A stretch of DNA of 64,000 nt from Magnetospirillum sp. (GCA_027532905.1 JAPZUA010000004.1:308570-372569), one strand, 5' to 3'. Counted from the first letter of the stretch, positions 9,069 through 17,804 are shown. Program-made: numbers and translations. The notes: generated by a model from the letters alone, not told the origin.

Positions 9069-10316
9069 ATGATGGACGCCCCCTATTTCGACGAGCTTGA
9101 AACCCGCGATCCCGGCTTGCGCGAGGCCCGCCAATTCGAAGAGTTGCGCCTGCAGATCGAGCACGCGAAGGCCAAGGCGCCGTATTTCGCCGAATCGCTG
9201 GCCAACATAGATCCCAACCAGATCGTCGACCGCGCGGCACTGGCCGCCTTGCCCGTGGTGCGCAAGAGCGACCTGCTTGAGCTCCAGAAAAAGACCTTTG
9301 CCGCGCGCGATCCATTCGGCGGCCTCGCGGCCGATAAACCAGGGCGGCTAGCGCGCATCTACATGTCGCCGGGGCCGATCTACGATCCCGAAGCGATGCG
9401 GCCCGACTATTGGCGCCTCGCGCGCGCCTTGTGGGCGGCAGGATTCCGGCGCGGCCAGATCATCCACAATACGTTCAGCTACCACCTGACGCCCGCCGGT
9501 TCGATGTTCGAAACGGGGGCGCATGCGATCGGCTGCGCTGTCGTCCCCGCCGGGGTCGGCAACACCGAACAGCAGGTGCGCGCGATCGCCGACATAAAGC
9601 CCGACGGCTATGCGGGCACGCCGTCCTTCCTCAAAATCCTGCTCGAAAAAGGCAAAGAGCTCGGTGCCGATCTTTCAAGCCTGAAGCTTGCTCTCGTCTC
9701 GGGCGAGGCCGTGCCCAAGGCCTTGCGCGGCGAGATGGCGGCTTGCGGCATCGATGCGCGCCAATGCTACGCCTCCGCCGATTTGGGCCTCATCGGCTAC
9801 GAAACCACGCCAGACGAAGGGCTGGTGCTCGACGAATGGATCGTCGTCGAAATCGTGCGGCCGGGAACCGGCACGCCGGTCGCCGACGGCGAGGTCGGCG
9901 AAGTGGTCGTGACCACACTCAATCCCGACTACCCGCTGATCCGCTTTGCGACGGGCGATCTGTCGATGTTCGTGCCCGGCACGTCGTCGTGCGGGCGGAC
10001 TGCCAAGCGCCTGCGCGGCTGGATGGGCCGTGCCGACCAGACCACGAAGGTCAAAGGCATGTTCGTGCATCCGGGCCAAGTGGCGGAGGCCGCCAAACGC
10101 TGCGGCATTGCGCGCTATCGCCTGGTCGTGTCGCGCGTCGACGACAACGACGCGATGACGCTGCATGTGGAAGCGGCCCAAGATGCGGGCCTCGAGGCGC
10201 TTCTCGTCGAAGCGCTGCAGGCCGCGACCAAGCTGCGCGGCGCGGTCGCATTCGCAAGCCCCGGCAGCCTTGCCAACGACGGCAAGGTCATCGAAGACGC
10301 CCGCAAATACGATTGA
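9069..10316 (+). CDS. AMP-binding protein, phenylacetate-CoA ligase (PaaK)-like
   Basis: This 415-residue member of the ANL superfamily resembles PaaK (COG1541). The C-terminal half is well kept: the TGD motif in ATGDLSMF near residue 295, the GWMGRADQTTKVKG hinge near 325, and a small C-terminal lid that starts with MFVHPGQV. The N-terminal P-loop differs. Where PaaK has S-S-G-T-T-G, this protein reads YMSPGPIYDPEAMR near residue 97, so the classic Thr/Gly loop is missing. Homologues with this variant occur in alphaproteobacteria and are often annotated simply as AMP-binding proteins. The acid substrate is unknown, and adenylating activity should not be assumed. Two ATGs in tandem (9069 and 9072) are possible starts. 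Confidence 0.82.
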   Translation: MMDAPYFDELETRDPGLREARQFEELRLQIEHAKAKAPYFAESLANIDPNQIVDRAALAALPVVRKSDLLELQKKTFAARDPFGGLAADKPGRLARIYMSPGPIYDPEAMRPDYWRLARALWAAGFRRGQIIHNTFSYHLTPAGSMFETGAHAIGCAVVPAGVGNTEQQVRAIADIKPDGYAGTPSFLKILLEKGKELGADLSSLKLALVSGEAVPKALRGEMAACGIDARQCYASADLGLIGYETTPDEGLVLDEWIVVEIVRPGTGTPVADGEVGEVVVTTLNPDYPLIRFATGDLSMFVPGTSSCGRTAKRLRGWMGRADQTTKVKGMFVHPGQVAEAAKRCGIARYRLVVSRVDDNDAMTLHVEAAQDAGLEALLVEALQAATKLRGAVAFASPGSLANDGKVIEDARKYD

Positions 10317-10341
10317 AGCCGGACGGGCGACGAATGGCGGC

Positions 10342-10677
10342 CTAAACCGCCGCCGTCCCGTTCGACAGGAACACGGAAAGCAGCGACTCGGTCGCAGGAT
10401 CGGACGGCGTGCGAAGATCCCATGTGCCAGCCACGTCGCCGTCGCCGGTGCGCACGATGGTGCCGCGCCCGCGCACTTCGACCGAGCCCACATCCGAACG
10501 GATGCCGAGCACCAGATCAAACGTGGCGCCGACCGGCGACCACGGCCTCTCGGCGCGCACGCGCCAGCCGTTGCGGCTCCAATCGACGATCGCGTGGCCG
10601 TCGCCGTCGACCAGCAAGGTGCCGCGCAGTACGCCGGCCCGAGCTTGTTTGCGTTTTTCGTCTGGTGTCGCGGTCAT
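10342..10677 (-). CDS. PilZ domain-containing protein
   Basis: This 111-residue single-domain protein has a basic N-terminal stretch (DEKRKQARAGVLRG) and, about 20 residues later, DWSRNGWRV. Together these fit the PilZ R-x-x-x-R and (D/N)-x-S-x-x-G signature for cyclic-di-GMP binding, although the Arg spacing is not perfect. A beta-barrel pattern follows. Stand-alone PilZ proteins act as c-di-GMP adaptors. A longer frame opens at 10767, but MTATPDEKRKQ at 10677 is chosen because the domain begins there. Binding ability is uncertain given the loose first motif. Confidence 0.68.
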   Translation of the reverse strand: MTATPDEKRKQARAGVLRGTLLVDGDGHAIVDWSRNGWRVRAERPWSPVGATFDLVLGIRSDVGSVEVRGRGTIVRTGDGDVAGTWDLRTPSDPATESLLSVFLSNGTAAV

Positions 10678-10773
10678 CGCCTGTTTTCCGTCGCTTCGCT
10701 TGGATCCCCTGCATGCTGCAGGCTTGTCGCAAAGTAAAGGCATTCGTCCGCCGCTGCCAAGCGGCAAAACCGG

Positions 10774-11751
10774 CTAGGACCGGCGAAACGCGTAGGTCGC
10801 GTCGAGCCGTTCGCGCAAATAGGCAGCCCCGGTTGTGGGCGGATAGAGCGGCGGCCGTTCCGGCCCCTTGCAACTCGGCAGGCACGCGACGGGCGCATCG
10901 CCGTTGGGGTCGAGGAAAAACGGCACCGACCAGCGCTGGCGGCCCGAGCGATTGACCACGCGATGGGGCGTCGAGACGTAAACGTCGTTCGACCAGCGCA
11001 TCAGGCAATCGCCGATATTGCAGACGAACGTGCCGGGCAGCGGGGTGGCCGCGATCCATTCGCCGCCCCGCGCCTGCACTTCGAGCCCGCCAACCATGTC
11101 CTGCCACAGCACCGTGACGTTGCCGTAGTCGGTATGCGGGGCAGCGCCATACTGGTCGGGCACAAACGTGCCGGGATGCGGCGGATAATGCAGCAGCCGC
11201 AAGGTGGCGAGCGGCTTGTCGATCAGCTTTTCGAAGAAGGTCTCCGGCATGCCGAGATCGAGTGCGAAGGCGCGGTGCAGATCCTGGCACAAAGCCAGCA
11301 TCGCATCGAAGTACGCGCACATGGCCGCCTGGAACGCCGGCATTGCGGACGGCCACTGGTTGGGGCCACAGAACGGACGCCCGGCGACAAGGTCGGGGTC
11401 GTCCGCCGCCAATTCGCGGCCCATATTGAAGCCTTCTTTGAGGTCCCCCTTGCGCGAAGGATCGAGCTTTTCGGCCTCGAACGGTACATAGCCGCGATTG
11501 TGCTGCGAATGCTCGATCGACACGTGATTCTTCGCGGCCTCGGGCAGCGCGAAAAACGCCTCGGCCTGCGCGCGCAAATCGCCGAGCAAGACATCCGGCA
11601 CGCCGTGGTCGGAGACATAGAAAAAACCCGTCTGACGGCATGCCGCCCCGATCGCGGCGGCAACAGCCGCACTCGCCGAGCGGTCGCGCAACGCGCCGAT
11701 CGCAATGACGGGAATTTCGCCGGGCAATGGAGATCGTGCAGGGGCCGACAT
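10774..11751 (-). CDS. Isopenicillin N synthase-like Fe(II)/2-oxoglutarate dioxygenase
   Basis: This 325-residue non-haem iron oxygenase has the N-terminal DIOX_N region (residues about 12-130, including GFFYVSDHG) and the double-stranded beta-helix core. The iron ligands are visible as H-x-D in HTDYGNVTVLW and the distal His in STPHRVVN. The oxoglutarate-binding R-x-S is RWSVPFF. The length fits the IPNS/flavanone-hydroxylase-like bacterial family. AAGGAG lies ten bases before the ATG. It is followed upstream on the same strand by the rRNA methylase at only 15 bases, so the two are probably co-transcribed. The substrate cannot be inferred. Confidence 0.88.
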   Translation of the reverse strand: MSAPARSPLPGEIPVIAIGALRDRSASAAVAAAIGAACRQTGFFYVSDHGVPDVLLGDLRAQAEAFFALPEAAKNHVSIEHSQHNRGYVPFEAEKLDPSRKGDLKEGFNMGRELAADDPDLVAGRPFCGPNQWPSAMPAFQAAMCAYFDAMLALCQDLHRAFALDLGMPETFFEKLIDKPLATLRLLHYPPHPGTFVPDQYGAAPHTDYGNVTVLWQDMVGGLEVQARGGEWIAATPLPGTFVCNIGDCLMRWSNDVYVSTPHRVVNRSGRQRWSVPFFLDPNGDAPVACLPSCKGPERPPLYPPTTGAAYLRERLDATYAFRRS

Positions 11752-11766
11752 GGCGTCGCTGCTCCT

Positions 11767-12648
11767 TCAGCGCGTGCGGAAGCCGCCGGTGATGGCGTGG
11801 ATCAGGATGGCGGCCGTGGCCGCGACGTTCAAGGATTGGATGGGGCCGGCCGGCGGCAGGGTAGCGACATGCGCGCACACGGCCAAGGTCGCCGCACTCA
11901 AGCCTTCTTCTTCGTTGCCAAGCACCAAGCATACGGGCTTGGGGCCGGTCGCGAGTTTCTGCATTGGCATCGGCGCGCCCGTGCCAAGTGCGGTGCCGAC
12001 GACGGTGTAAAACGCACTCAGGCGGCGCAGCACGTCGGGCAGGCGATGCACGCGATACACGTCGAGCCACACGAGCCCGCCCTCGGACACACGATAAGCG
12101 GCCTCGGACGGGGCTGCCTGGGCCGGATGGTCGCTGATCGCCAGATGCGGCAGGCCGAAGAAGGCAGCCGTGCGCGCGATGGCGCCCAGATTATGCGGGT
12201 TGCCGATGCCGTCGAGGATCACGAGCGGCTGCCAGCGCTTGGCCCACTCCTGCGCCTGGCCCAGATCGAACTGGCGCGCCGGGCGCGGCGCCGTCTCGGC
12301 GACGATGCCGCCATTGAGCGGCGTGCCCGCGATTTTGGCGAGGGCTTCGTCCGGCACGATGCGGTGCGCGATATTGCGCGCTGTTGCCTCGCGCAGCAGA
12401 TCGCTTGCCGCCTGCGCCATGCCGGGTGTTACCAGCAGGCGCTGCACCGCTTCGGGGGCGCGCGCGAACAGCGCCGCCACACTCGGCAAGCCGGCGATTC
12501 GCAAGATCTCGCGCCGATGCTGGCGCTCGGGCTCCTGACCGTGCGCGCCTTGCTTGTGGGCACTGGGCCTGCGGTCGCCTTGCTTGTAGCCGCCGGGTTT
12601 GCGGGGGCCGCCGGTTCGGTTCGGATTGCGGGGCGGAAAGCGTTTCAT
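11767..12648 (-). CDS. rlmB: TrmH/SpoU-family RNA 2'-O-methyltransferase, RlmB-type
   Basis: This 293-residue SPOUT methyltransferase has a basic, Gly/Lys-rich N-terminal tail (about residues 1-45) and then a SpoU substrate-binding domain. The knotted catalytic core carries the three motifs: D-G-I-G-N-P-H-N-L-G-A-I-A-R-T-A near 150, VLGNEEEGL near 243, and PIQSLNVAATAAIL near 270. This combination matches 23S rRNA guanosine-2251 2'-O-methyltransferase. The specific RNA target is inferred, because TrmH-like proteins with basic tails vary. Co-oriented and 15 bases upstream of the oxygenase gene. Confidence 0.85.
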   Translation of the reverse strand: MKRFPPRNPNRTGGPRKPGGYKQGDRRPSAHKQGAHGQEPERQHRREILRIAGLPSVAALFARAPEAVQRLLVTPGMAQAASDLLREATARNIAHRIVPDEALAKIAGTPLNGGIVAETAPRPARQFDLGQAQEWAKRWQPLVILDGIGNPHNLGAIARTAAFFGLPHLAISDHPAQAAPSEAAYRVSEGGLVWLDVYRVHRLPDVLRRLSAFYTVVGTALGTGAPMPMQKLATGPKPVCLVLGNEEEGLSAATLAVCAHVATLPPAGPIQSLNVAATAAILIHAITGGFRTR

Positions 12649-12765
12649 ACGCCAAACCCTTAGCGCGAATGGCGGCCCAGCGCTATTGGCATAGGCGCTA
12701 TCAATTGCCTTGGCGGGGGGAACCCCTTATCTTCGCGCTCCCTTTTTGTTTTTGGAAACGAGCCC

Positions 12766-14673
12766 ATGGACGCGTCTGCCGCCCCGAATCCCGGCCCCGA
12801 TCTCGACCGCATGCGGCATTCCTGCTCGCATGTGCTTGCGGCGGCCGTGCTGAAACTCTATCCGGACGCCAAGCTCGGCGTGGGGCCGGCGACCGATTCG
12901 GGCTTCTACTACGACATCGAAACGCCGGTTCCGCTCACGACCGAGGACCTGCCCAAGATCGAAGCCGAGATGCGCAAGATCCGCGAACGCAAAGTGCCGT
13001 TCGCGCGCCGCGAGGTGCCGATCGGCGAAGCGGTCGCGTTCATGGAATCGACGAAGCAGAGCTACAAGGTCGAACTCCTCGAGATGCTGCGCACGCGCGG
13101 CTCGACGGCGGCCAAAGGCCTCGAAGATCCCAACCTCGTCGAAGCGGGTGCGGCCGGCGTTTCGTCCGTTTCGCTCTACCAGCTTGGCGATTTCACCGAC
13201 CTCTGCCGGGGCCCGCATGTCGAGCATTCGGGCCAAGTCGGCGCGTTCCGCTTGATGAAGCTCGCCGGTGCCTATTGGCGCGGCGATTCGCGCAATCCGC
13301 AGCTCACGCGCGTCTACGGCACGTGCTGGGCCAACGAGAACGATCTCAAAGCCTATCTGCACCGCCTCGAAGAAGCCGAGAAGCGCGACCATCGCAAGCT
13401 CGGTGCGGCCATGCAGCTCTTCCATCTGCAGGAAGAAGCGCCCGGTGCGATCTTCTGGCATCCAAAGGGCTGGACGCTGTTCCGCACGATCGAGCGCTAC
13501 ATGCGCACGCGCCTCGACGCCGACGGCTACGTGGAAGTCAAAACGCCGCAGCTCGTCGACCGCGTGTTCTGGGAGAAATCCGGCCACTGGGAGAACTACC
13601 GCGACGCGATGTTCGTGGCGACGCCCGGCAAAGAGGGCGAAGAGGTCGACCGGCTCTACGCGATCAAGCCGATGAATTGCCCGGGGGCCGTGCAGATCTT
13701 CCGCCAGGGCCAGCGCAGCTACCGCGAATTGCCGCTGCGCTTGGCCGAGTTCGGCGCTTGCCATCGCTACGAGCCGTCGGGCGCTTTGCACGGCATCATG
13801 CGCGTGCGCGCCTTCACGCAGGACGATGCCCATATTTTCTGCACCGAAGACCAGATCCCGGACGAGTCTAAGCGCTTCTGCGACCTGCTGCGCGCGATCT
13901 ACGCCGATTTCGGCTTCAAGGATCTGCTCGTTAAATTCTCCGACCGGCCGGAAAAGCGCGCCGGATCGGACGACATCTGGGACAAGGCCGAGCAAGCGCT
14001 CGAAAAAGGCTCGGCCGCCGCCGGCCTTGCGACGACGCGCAATCCGGGCGAAGGCGCCTTCTACGGGCCGAAGCTCGAATTCGTGCTGCGCGACGCGATC
14101 GGCCGCGACTGGCAGTGCGGCACGCTGCAGGTCGACTTCGTGCTGCCCGAGCGGCTCGATGCGAGCTATATCGGCGAAGACGGTGCCAAACATCGGCCGG
14201 TGATGCTGCATCGCGCGATCCTCGGCTCGTTCGAGCGCTTCATCGGCATCTTGATCGAGAACTATGCGGGCCGCCTGCCCACGTGGCTGTCGCCCATCCA
14301 GGCGCGCATGGTGCCGATCGCCGACCGCCACGCGGATTTCGCCCGCGATTTCGCCCGCCGTCTGATGGCGGCCGAACTGCCGCAGACGGACGGCGGCATT
14401 CGCGTCGATGTCGACGATTCGACCGAGCGCATGCAAAAGAAAATCCGCAACGCGCAGCTCGAGCAGATCCCCTACATGCTCGTTGCCGGCGACAAGGAAG
14501 TAGCCGAAGGCAAGGTCGCCGTGCGCCTGCGCTCAGGGCAAGATCTGGGTGCGATGACGGTCGACGAGGTGATTGCGCGCATTCGCAGCGAGGTCGCCAC
14601 GCGCACCGATCTGCCCGCCCCGCCCCCGCAGACGCCGGTTCAGCAGACGCCGAACCAGGCAAAAGCGCCGTAG
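12766..14673 (+). CDS. thrS: Threonyl-tRNA synthetase lacking the N-terminal TGS domain
   Basis: This 635-residue class II synthetase charges tRNA-Thr. The editing domain begins almost at the N terminus, with HSCSH near residues 18-22 and SDRGPH-like CRGPHV near 145. The catalytic core shows motif 2 and the zinc ligands Cys in KPMNCPG, His in GALHGIMRVR and His in PVMLHRAILGSFERF. The anticodon-binding domain ends with VAVRLRSGQDLG. The TGS domain of about 60 residues found at the start of E. coli ThrRS is absent, and no in-frame start exists upstream. A Pro/Gln-rich tail of about 20 residues is extra. The last 34 bases overlap the convergent gene at 14640. Confidence 0.95.
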   Translation: MDASAAPNPGPDLDRMRHSCSHVLAAAVLKLYPDAKLGVGPATDSGFYYDIETPVPLTTEDLPKIEAEMRKIRERKVPFARREVPIGEAVAFMESTKQSYKVELLEMLRTRGSTAAKGLEDPNLVEAGAAGVSSVSLYQLGDFTDLCRGPHVEHSGQVGAFRLMKLAGAYWRGDSRNPQLTRVYGTCWANENDLKAYLHRLEEAEKRDHRKLGAAMQLFHLQEEAPGAIFWHPKGWTLFRTIERYMRTRLDADGYVEVKTPQLVDRVFWEKSGHWENYRDAMFVATPGKEGEEVDRLYAIKPMNCPGAVQIFRQGQRSYRELPLRLAEFGACHRYEPSGALHGIMRVRAFTQDDAHIFCTEDQIPDESKRFCDLLRAIYADFGFKDLLVKFSDRPEKRAGSDDIWDKAEQALEKGSAAAGLATTRNPGEGAFYGPKLEFVLRDAIGRDWQCGTLQVDFVLPERLDASYIGEDGAKHRPVMLHRAILGSFERFIGILIENYAGRLPTWLSPIQARMVPIADRHADFARDFARRLMAAELPQTDGGIRVDVDDSTERMQKKIRNAQLEQIPYMLVAGDKEVAEGKVAVRLRSGQDLGAMTVDEVIARIRSEVATRTDLPAPPPQTPVQQTPNQAKAP

Positions 14674-14837
14674 CACGCGCCGAACAGGCCGTTCAGCACC
14701 GCGAACACCGCAAGATCGAGCACGATCAAAGCGGCGAGCACGGGTACGGCAAAGCGCCAGAGCAGCAGCGGCACAAGCGCCCATGTGCGGCGCGGGGCTG
14801 CGATGCTGAGGCCGTAGACGGTCTTTCCTTTGCTCAT
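14640..14837 (-). CDS. 65-residue membrane protein coupled to the FemAB-like gene
   Basis: This is a small open reading frame of 65 residues. After a charged start (MSKGKTVYGLSIAAPRRTW) it has one long or two short hydrophobic segments (residues about 20-62). The ATG overlaps the TGA of the upstream FemAB-like gene as ATGA, the usual sign of translational coupling, and its 3' end overlaps the convergent thrS by 34 bases. I do not recognise a family. It may be a membrane partner of the transferase. The chance-ORF alternative is weakened by the coupling and the membrane-like composition. Confidence 0.55.
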   Translation of the reverse strand: MSKGKTVYGLSIAAPRRTWALVPLLLWRFAVPVLAALIVLDLAVFAVLNGLFGACYGAFAWFGVC

Positions 14838-15727
14838 AGATAGGTCCCCGCCAACGTGACCGGCTGGCCGCCGGCACCGAGCTTGAAGCGCGCGAGGCCA
14901 GGGCTTTTGTCGGTATCGATGGTACCCAGATCGACCTTGCGCACGCGCTGTTCTTTGAGCGCCATGAGTCCGCGCCACAGCACGAGGTTGGCGGCGTTGG
15001 CCGCGCGCCCTTGCGCGTCCGAAGCTGCGACATAATAGCTGGCATCGGGACCGTGGCGCAAAAACAGCGCGCCCGCCACGGGCTCGCGCCCATCGAGCGC
15101 AATTGCGGCCAGGGTCTGACGCGGGCTCTTGAGGCGCACGAGTTGGGCGACAAAATCGGCCGAGGGGCCGGCAAAACCTTTGGCCGCGCGCACGCGGTCG
15201 TATTGGGCGACCACCCAATCGAGCCATTTGCCGCGATCGGCAAGCTCGATGCGAAGTCCGCGCGCCTGTGCGGCATTGAGCCGATTTCGCCATTTTTGCC
15301 GCAAGCTGGCGCGATCGTACGGCGCCAGATCGACGATAGCGCAGCTATGCCCGGTATAGACGCGGCGGCGCCCGAGCCAAGATTTTTGCGTGGCCTCATT
15401 TTCCTGGATTTCTGGCGCCAGCAGAACCGCGCGCAACAGCCCGCGCGGCAGGGCCGCCAACAATTGCGGCGGCACGGTTGTAGCCCCGTTGAGCGCCACA
15501 GGCCCGCGCAGGGCGAGCCACAATTCGGCAAGGCCAAACAAGCGTCGCCCGACCAATTGCACGGCTGCGACCGGCCCGCCCGCGTCGCGCGCAAGCAAGC
15601 GCAGCACCGGCTGGGCCTGCCAGCGGACCGCAAGACCGTAGTCCCAATCTTGCTGCAACGGCCAGAAATCCGAGCGCTGGGCGGCCTCTTCCCACAGGCG
15701 GCGATCGGGTTCGACGACGACTTCCAT
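14834..15727 (-). CDS. FemAB/GNAT-like aminoacyl or acyl transferase
   Basis: This 297-residue protein resembles the tandem-GNAT FemABX group (lipid II:glycine glycyltransferase-like, also called BioF2/CelD-like acetyltransferases). The N-terminal half has WEEAAQRSDFWPLQQDWDYG, typical of FemAB-like starts. The C-terminal half has GREPVAGALFLRHG, then YYVAASD and KVDLGTIDTDKSPGLARFKLGAG, which is the conserved end where the chain kinks back to the active site. In other bacteria such enzymes add amino acids to peptidoglycan precursors or acylate surface polymers. The acceptor here is unknown. The 65-residue membrane protein follows with an ATGA overlap. Confidence 0.78.
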   Translation of the reverse strand: MEVVVEPDRRLWEEAAQRSDFWPLQQDWDYGLAVRWQAQPVLRLLARDAGGPVAAVQLVGRRLFGLAELWLALRGPVALNGATTVPPQLLAALPRGLLRAVLLAPEIQENEATQKSWLGRRRVYTGHSCAIVDLAPYDRASLRQKWRNRLNAAQARGLRIELADRGKWLDWVVAQYDRVRAAKGFAGPSADFVAQLVRLKSPRQTLAAIALDGREPVAGALFLRHGPDASYYVAASDAQGRAANAANLVLWRGLMALKEQRVRKVDLGTIDTDKSPGLARFKLGAGGQPVTLAGTYL

Positions 15728-15804
15728 CGGTCCTGAAAACGCGTGGTGCGAAATTTGCCGTTCTAATGTAAACCTTTGCTGGTCCGAAGACGAGGGGCGC
15801 GCAC

Positions 15805-17136
15805 GTGGGCAACGTCAAGCAAGTCGAGCGCAAGAAGCTCAGCAAACTCGACCTCCTCAAGCGCATGGAAGCGCACGAGCGTTTTGTGAAGAAGGCGTCG
15901 GGCGGCGCGCGTATGCAGATCCATTTCGCGCAGATCCCACGCAACGATTTCGTCGCCCGCGCGCTCGCCGAGGCCGAGTTCGTGGGTGCGGACCTGACCG
16001 AGTGCGATTTCTCGCGCGCCAATCTCGACCGCGCCAATTTCTTCGGCGCCAATCTGAGCTTTGCAGTGTTCACCGACGCCACCATGACGCGCGCCGATCT
16101 GCGCGGCTCGATCCTCAAGGGCGCGATCCTCGAGGGTGCCAATCTCAGCAAGGCCGACATTCGCGACGGCTTCATCGTGACCGCCAACGAGACCGGCGAC
16201 CTCGACTATTCGGTCATGACCACGCACAAAGCCAACATGGACGACGCGAAATTCGCGGGCGCCAATTTGGGCGAAGCTCGCCTGTCGCGCACGACAGCCC
16301 AGCGCACGGACATGACCAACTGCAACCTGCGCGGCGCCAATCTCGCAGGGGCGGACCTCTCCAACGCGAATCTTTCGGGCGTGGTGCTGGCGGGCGCCGA
16401 CCTCACCGACACGAACATGTCGGGCTGCAAGCTCAACGGGGCCGTGCTGGTGGGCGCCCAGATGTCGGGCACCAATCTCGACGGCGCAGATTTGTGCGCA
16501 AGCTACTTCATCATGGCCGAGATGGAAAAATGCGACATGAGCAGGGCCATCCTGCCGAAGTCGCTCGCCGATCTCGGCATTTCGTTCGGCGACATCGTCG
16601 TGGCGCACAACGATTGGCTGCGCACGGGCGGAGCCGCCGGCACGCAAGCCAAATTCGAAGGCGTGGATCTGGGGCCCATCGAATGGCCCGGCATCACGCT
16701 GTCGGCCGCCAAGATGCTGCGCGTGACGATGGTCCGCGCCAAGATGCCGTCGGGCCGCTTCGACATGGCAACGTTCGAAGGGGCGATGCTGGCGGAAGTC
16801 GATTTTTCCTCAGCGTCTTTGCGCGGCGCCAATCTCGACAAATGCACGCTCGACGGCGCCAATTTCCGCGACGCAGTATTCTCGCCCCTGCCGCTCGCCG
16901 GCATGCAAGGCACCAAATGGCCCGCGCGAATGCGCGGCTGCCGCGCGCAGAAGGCAGATTTCCGCGGCGCCGACATGACCGGCGTCGACATGACGGAGGC
17001 GAGCTTGCGCGACGTCGATTTTCGCGGCGCCAACCTGACCGGCGCCAAACTCGTCGACTGCGATCTCGCCGGGGCGGATCTGCGCGACACGGTGATGACC
17101 GACGCCGACCTGCGCGGTGCGATGGGGGTTCGCTGA
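15805..17136 (+). CDS. Pentapeptide-repeat protein with central non-repeat linker
   Basis: This 443-residue protein starts at GTG with a GAGGGG box. Residues 1-50 are charged and helical, with no signal peptide. Two blocks of A-(D/N)-L-x-x repeats (about 52-255 and 300-443) predict right-handed quadrilateral beta-helices. Between them lies a segment with HNDWLRTGGAAGTQA, close to the H-x-x-W-L-x-x-x-G-x-x-G motif I associate with alphaproteobacterial pentapeptide proteins. Such proteins are usually cytoplasmic scaffolds, and a few mimic DNA and protect gyrase. There is no evidence for that function here. It stands alone, converging with the RRM gene. Confidence 0.88.
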   Translation: MGNVKQVERKKLSKLDLLKRMEAHERFVKKASGGARMQIHFAQIPRNDFVARALAEAEFVGADLTECDFSRANLDRANFFGANLSFAVFTDATMTRADLRGSILKGAILEGANLSKADIRDGFIVTANETGDLDYSVMTTHKANMDDAKFAGANLGEARLSRTTAQRTDMTNCNLRGANLAGADLSNANLSGVVLAGADLTDTNMSGCKLNGAVLVGAQMSGTNLDGADLCASYFIMAEMEKCDMSRAILPKSLADLGISFGDIVVAHNDWLRTGGAAGTQAKFEGVDLGPIEWPGITLSAAKMLRVTMVRAKMPSGRFDMATFEGAMLAEVDFSSASLRGANLDKCTLDGANFRDAVFSPLPLAGMQGTKWPARMRGCRAQKADFRGADMTGVDMTEASLRDVDFRGANLTGAKLVDCDLAGADLRDTVMTDADLRGAMGVR

Positions 17137-17145
17137 AAAAGTCGG

Positions 17146-17661
17146 TTAGGGGCGACGAATCGTCGGGCCCAGGCGGCGCTTTTCGACCGTGAAGCTACGC
17201 GTGGCCGAGGTCGGCCGGCTCACGATCGGCTGGGTGAGGCCCAACCGGTCGGCATCGGGGCGCAGATGGGCCGGTACGGGGCCGGCATTGGGGCCTGCAT
17301 AGTCCCCACCCGCCGGCCGGCGGGGCGCACGCGGGGCGCGCGGCGGCTTTTTCGGCTTTTCCTTCACATCGGCAAAGCGCACTTCGATTTTGCGATCTTT
17401 GACCTTCGTGCCGTCGAGGGCGGCGATCGCCTGCTTGCAATGCTGCTCGGTCGCCATCGTCACGAAGGCATAGCCAATGGCTTTGCCGGTTTTTGGGTCG
17501 GTTGGAATCTGGCTTTGAATGACGATGCCGTGCGCGTCGAACAGATCGGCAAGCCCCTCGACATCCAAATCGAACGGCACATTCCCGACGAAAAGGCGCG
17601 TATTGTAGATTTTCGCGGGCACTTTGCCTGGCGTTTTGGCAGGCGGGGTGGCTTTCGGCAT
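17146..17661 (-). CDS. RNA-binding protein with one RRM domain
   Basis: This 171-residue protein has one RNA-recognition motif at about residues 20-100. RNP2 is LFVGNVP and RNP1 is KAIGYAFVTM, both with the aromatic residues needed for RNA stacking. A Pro/Arg/Gly-rich disordered C-terminal tail follows. Bacterial single-RRM proteins of this kind (Rbp-like, glycine/arginine-rich) are RNA chaperones, often cold-induced. The chosen start at 17661 (MPKATPPAKTP) opens shortly before the domain; a longer frame reaches 18039 but would overlap the divergent receiver gene. Confidence 0.85.
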   Translation of the reverse strand: MPKATPPAKTPGKVPAKIYNTRLFVGNVPFDLDVEGLADLFDAHGIVIQSQIPTDPKTGKAIGYAFVTMATEQHCKQAIAALDGTKVKDRKIEVRFADVKEKPKKPPRAPRAPRRPAGGDYAGPNAGPVPAHLRPDADRLGLTQPIVSRPTSATRSFTVEKRRLGPTIRRP

Positions 17662-17804
17662 GGGTTCCGACTTTCCGATCACGACGGACGAACCGACATT
17701 ATGCCGCTTTTTGCCGCCGACCGCCCGCACGAAACACATTGTTGCATTCGACCGCTTGCCGAACGCGGCGAGAGGGTTGTAAAAAAGTCGCAAGGAGTTG
17801 GATT

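Noticed and set aside
10963-12663. 566-codon plus-strand frame opposite the oxygenase and rlmB genes
   Set aside because: It crosses two well-supported minus-strand genes and shows no domain.
12649-12765. T-box or other riboswitch upstream of thrS
   Set aside because: The leader is only about 117 bases with one small GGGG/CCCC hairpin; no T-box sequence or riboswitch core is visible, and T-boxes are not expected in this group.
12727-14436. 569-codon frame on the minus strand opposite thrS
   Set aside because: Composition is typical of a shadow frame; thrS on the other strand is unambiguous.
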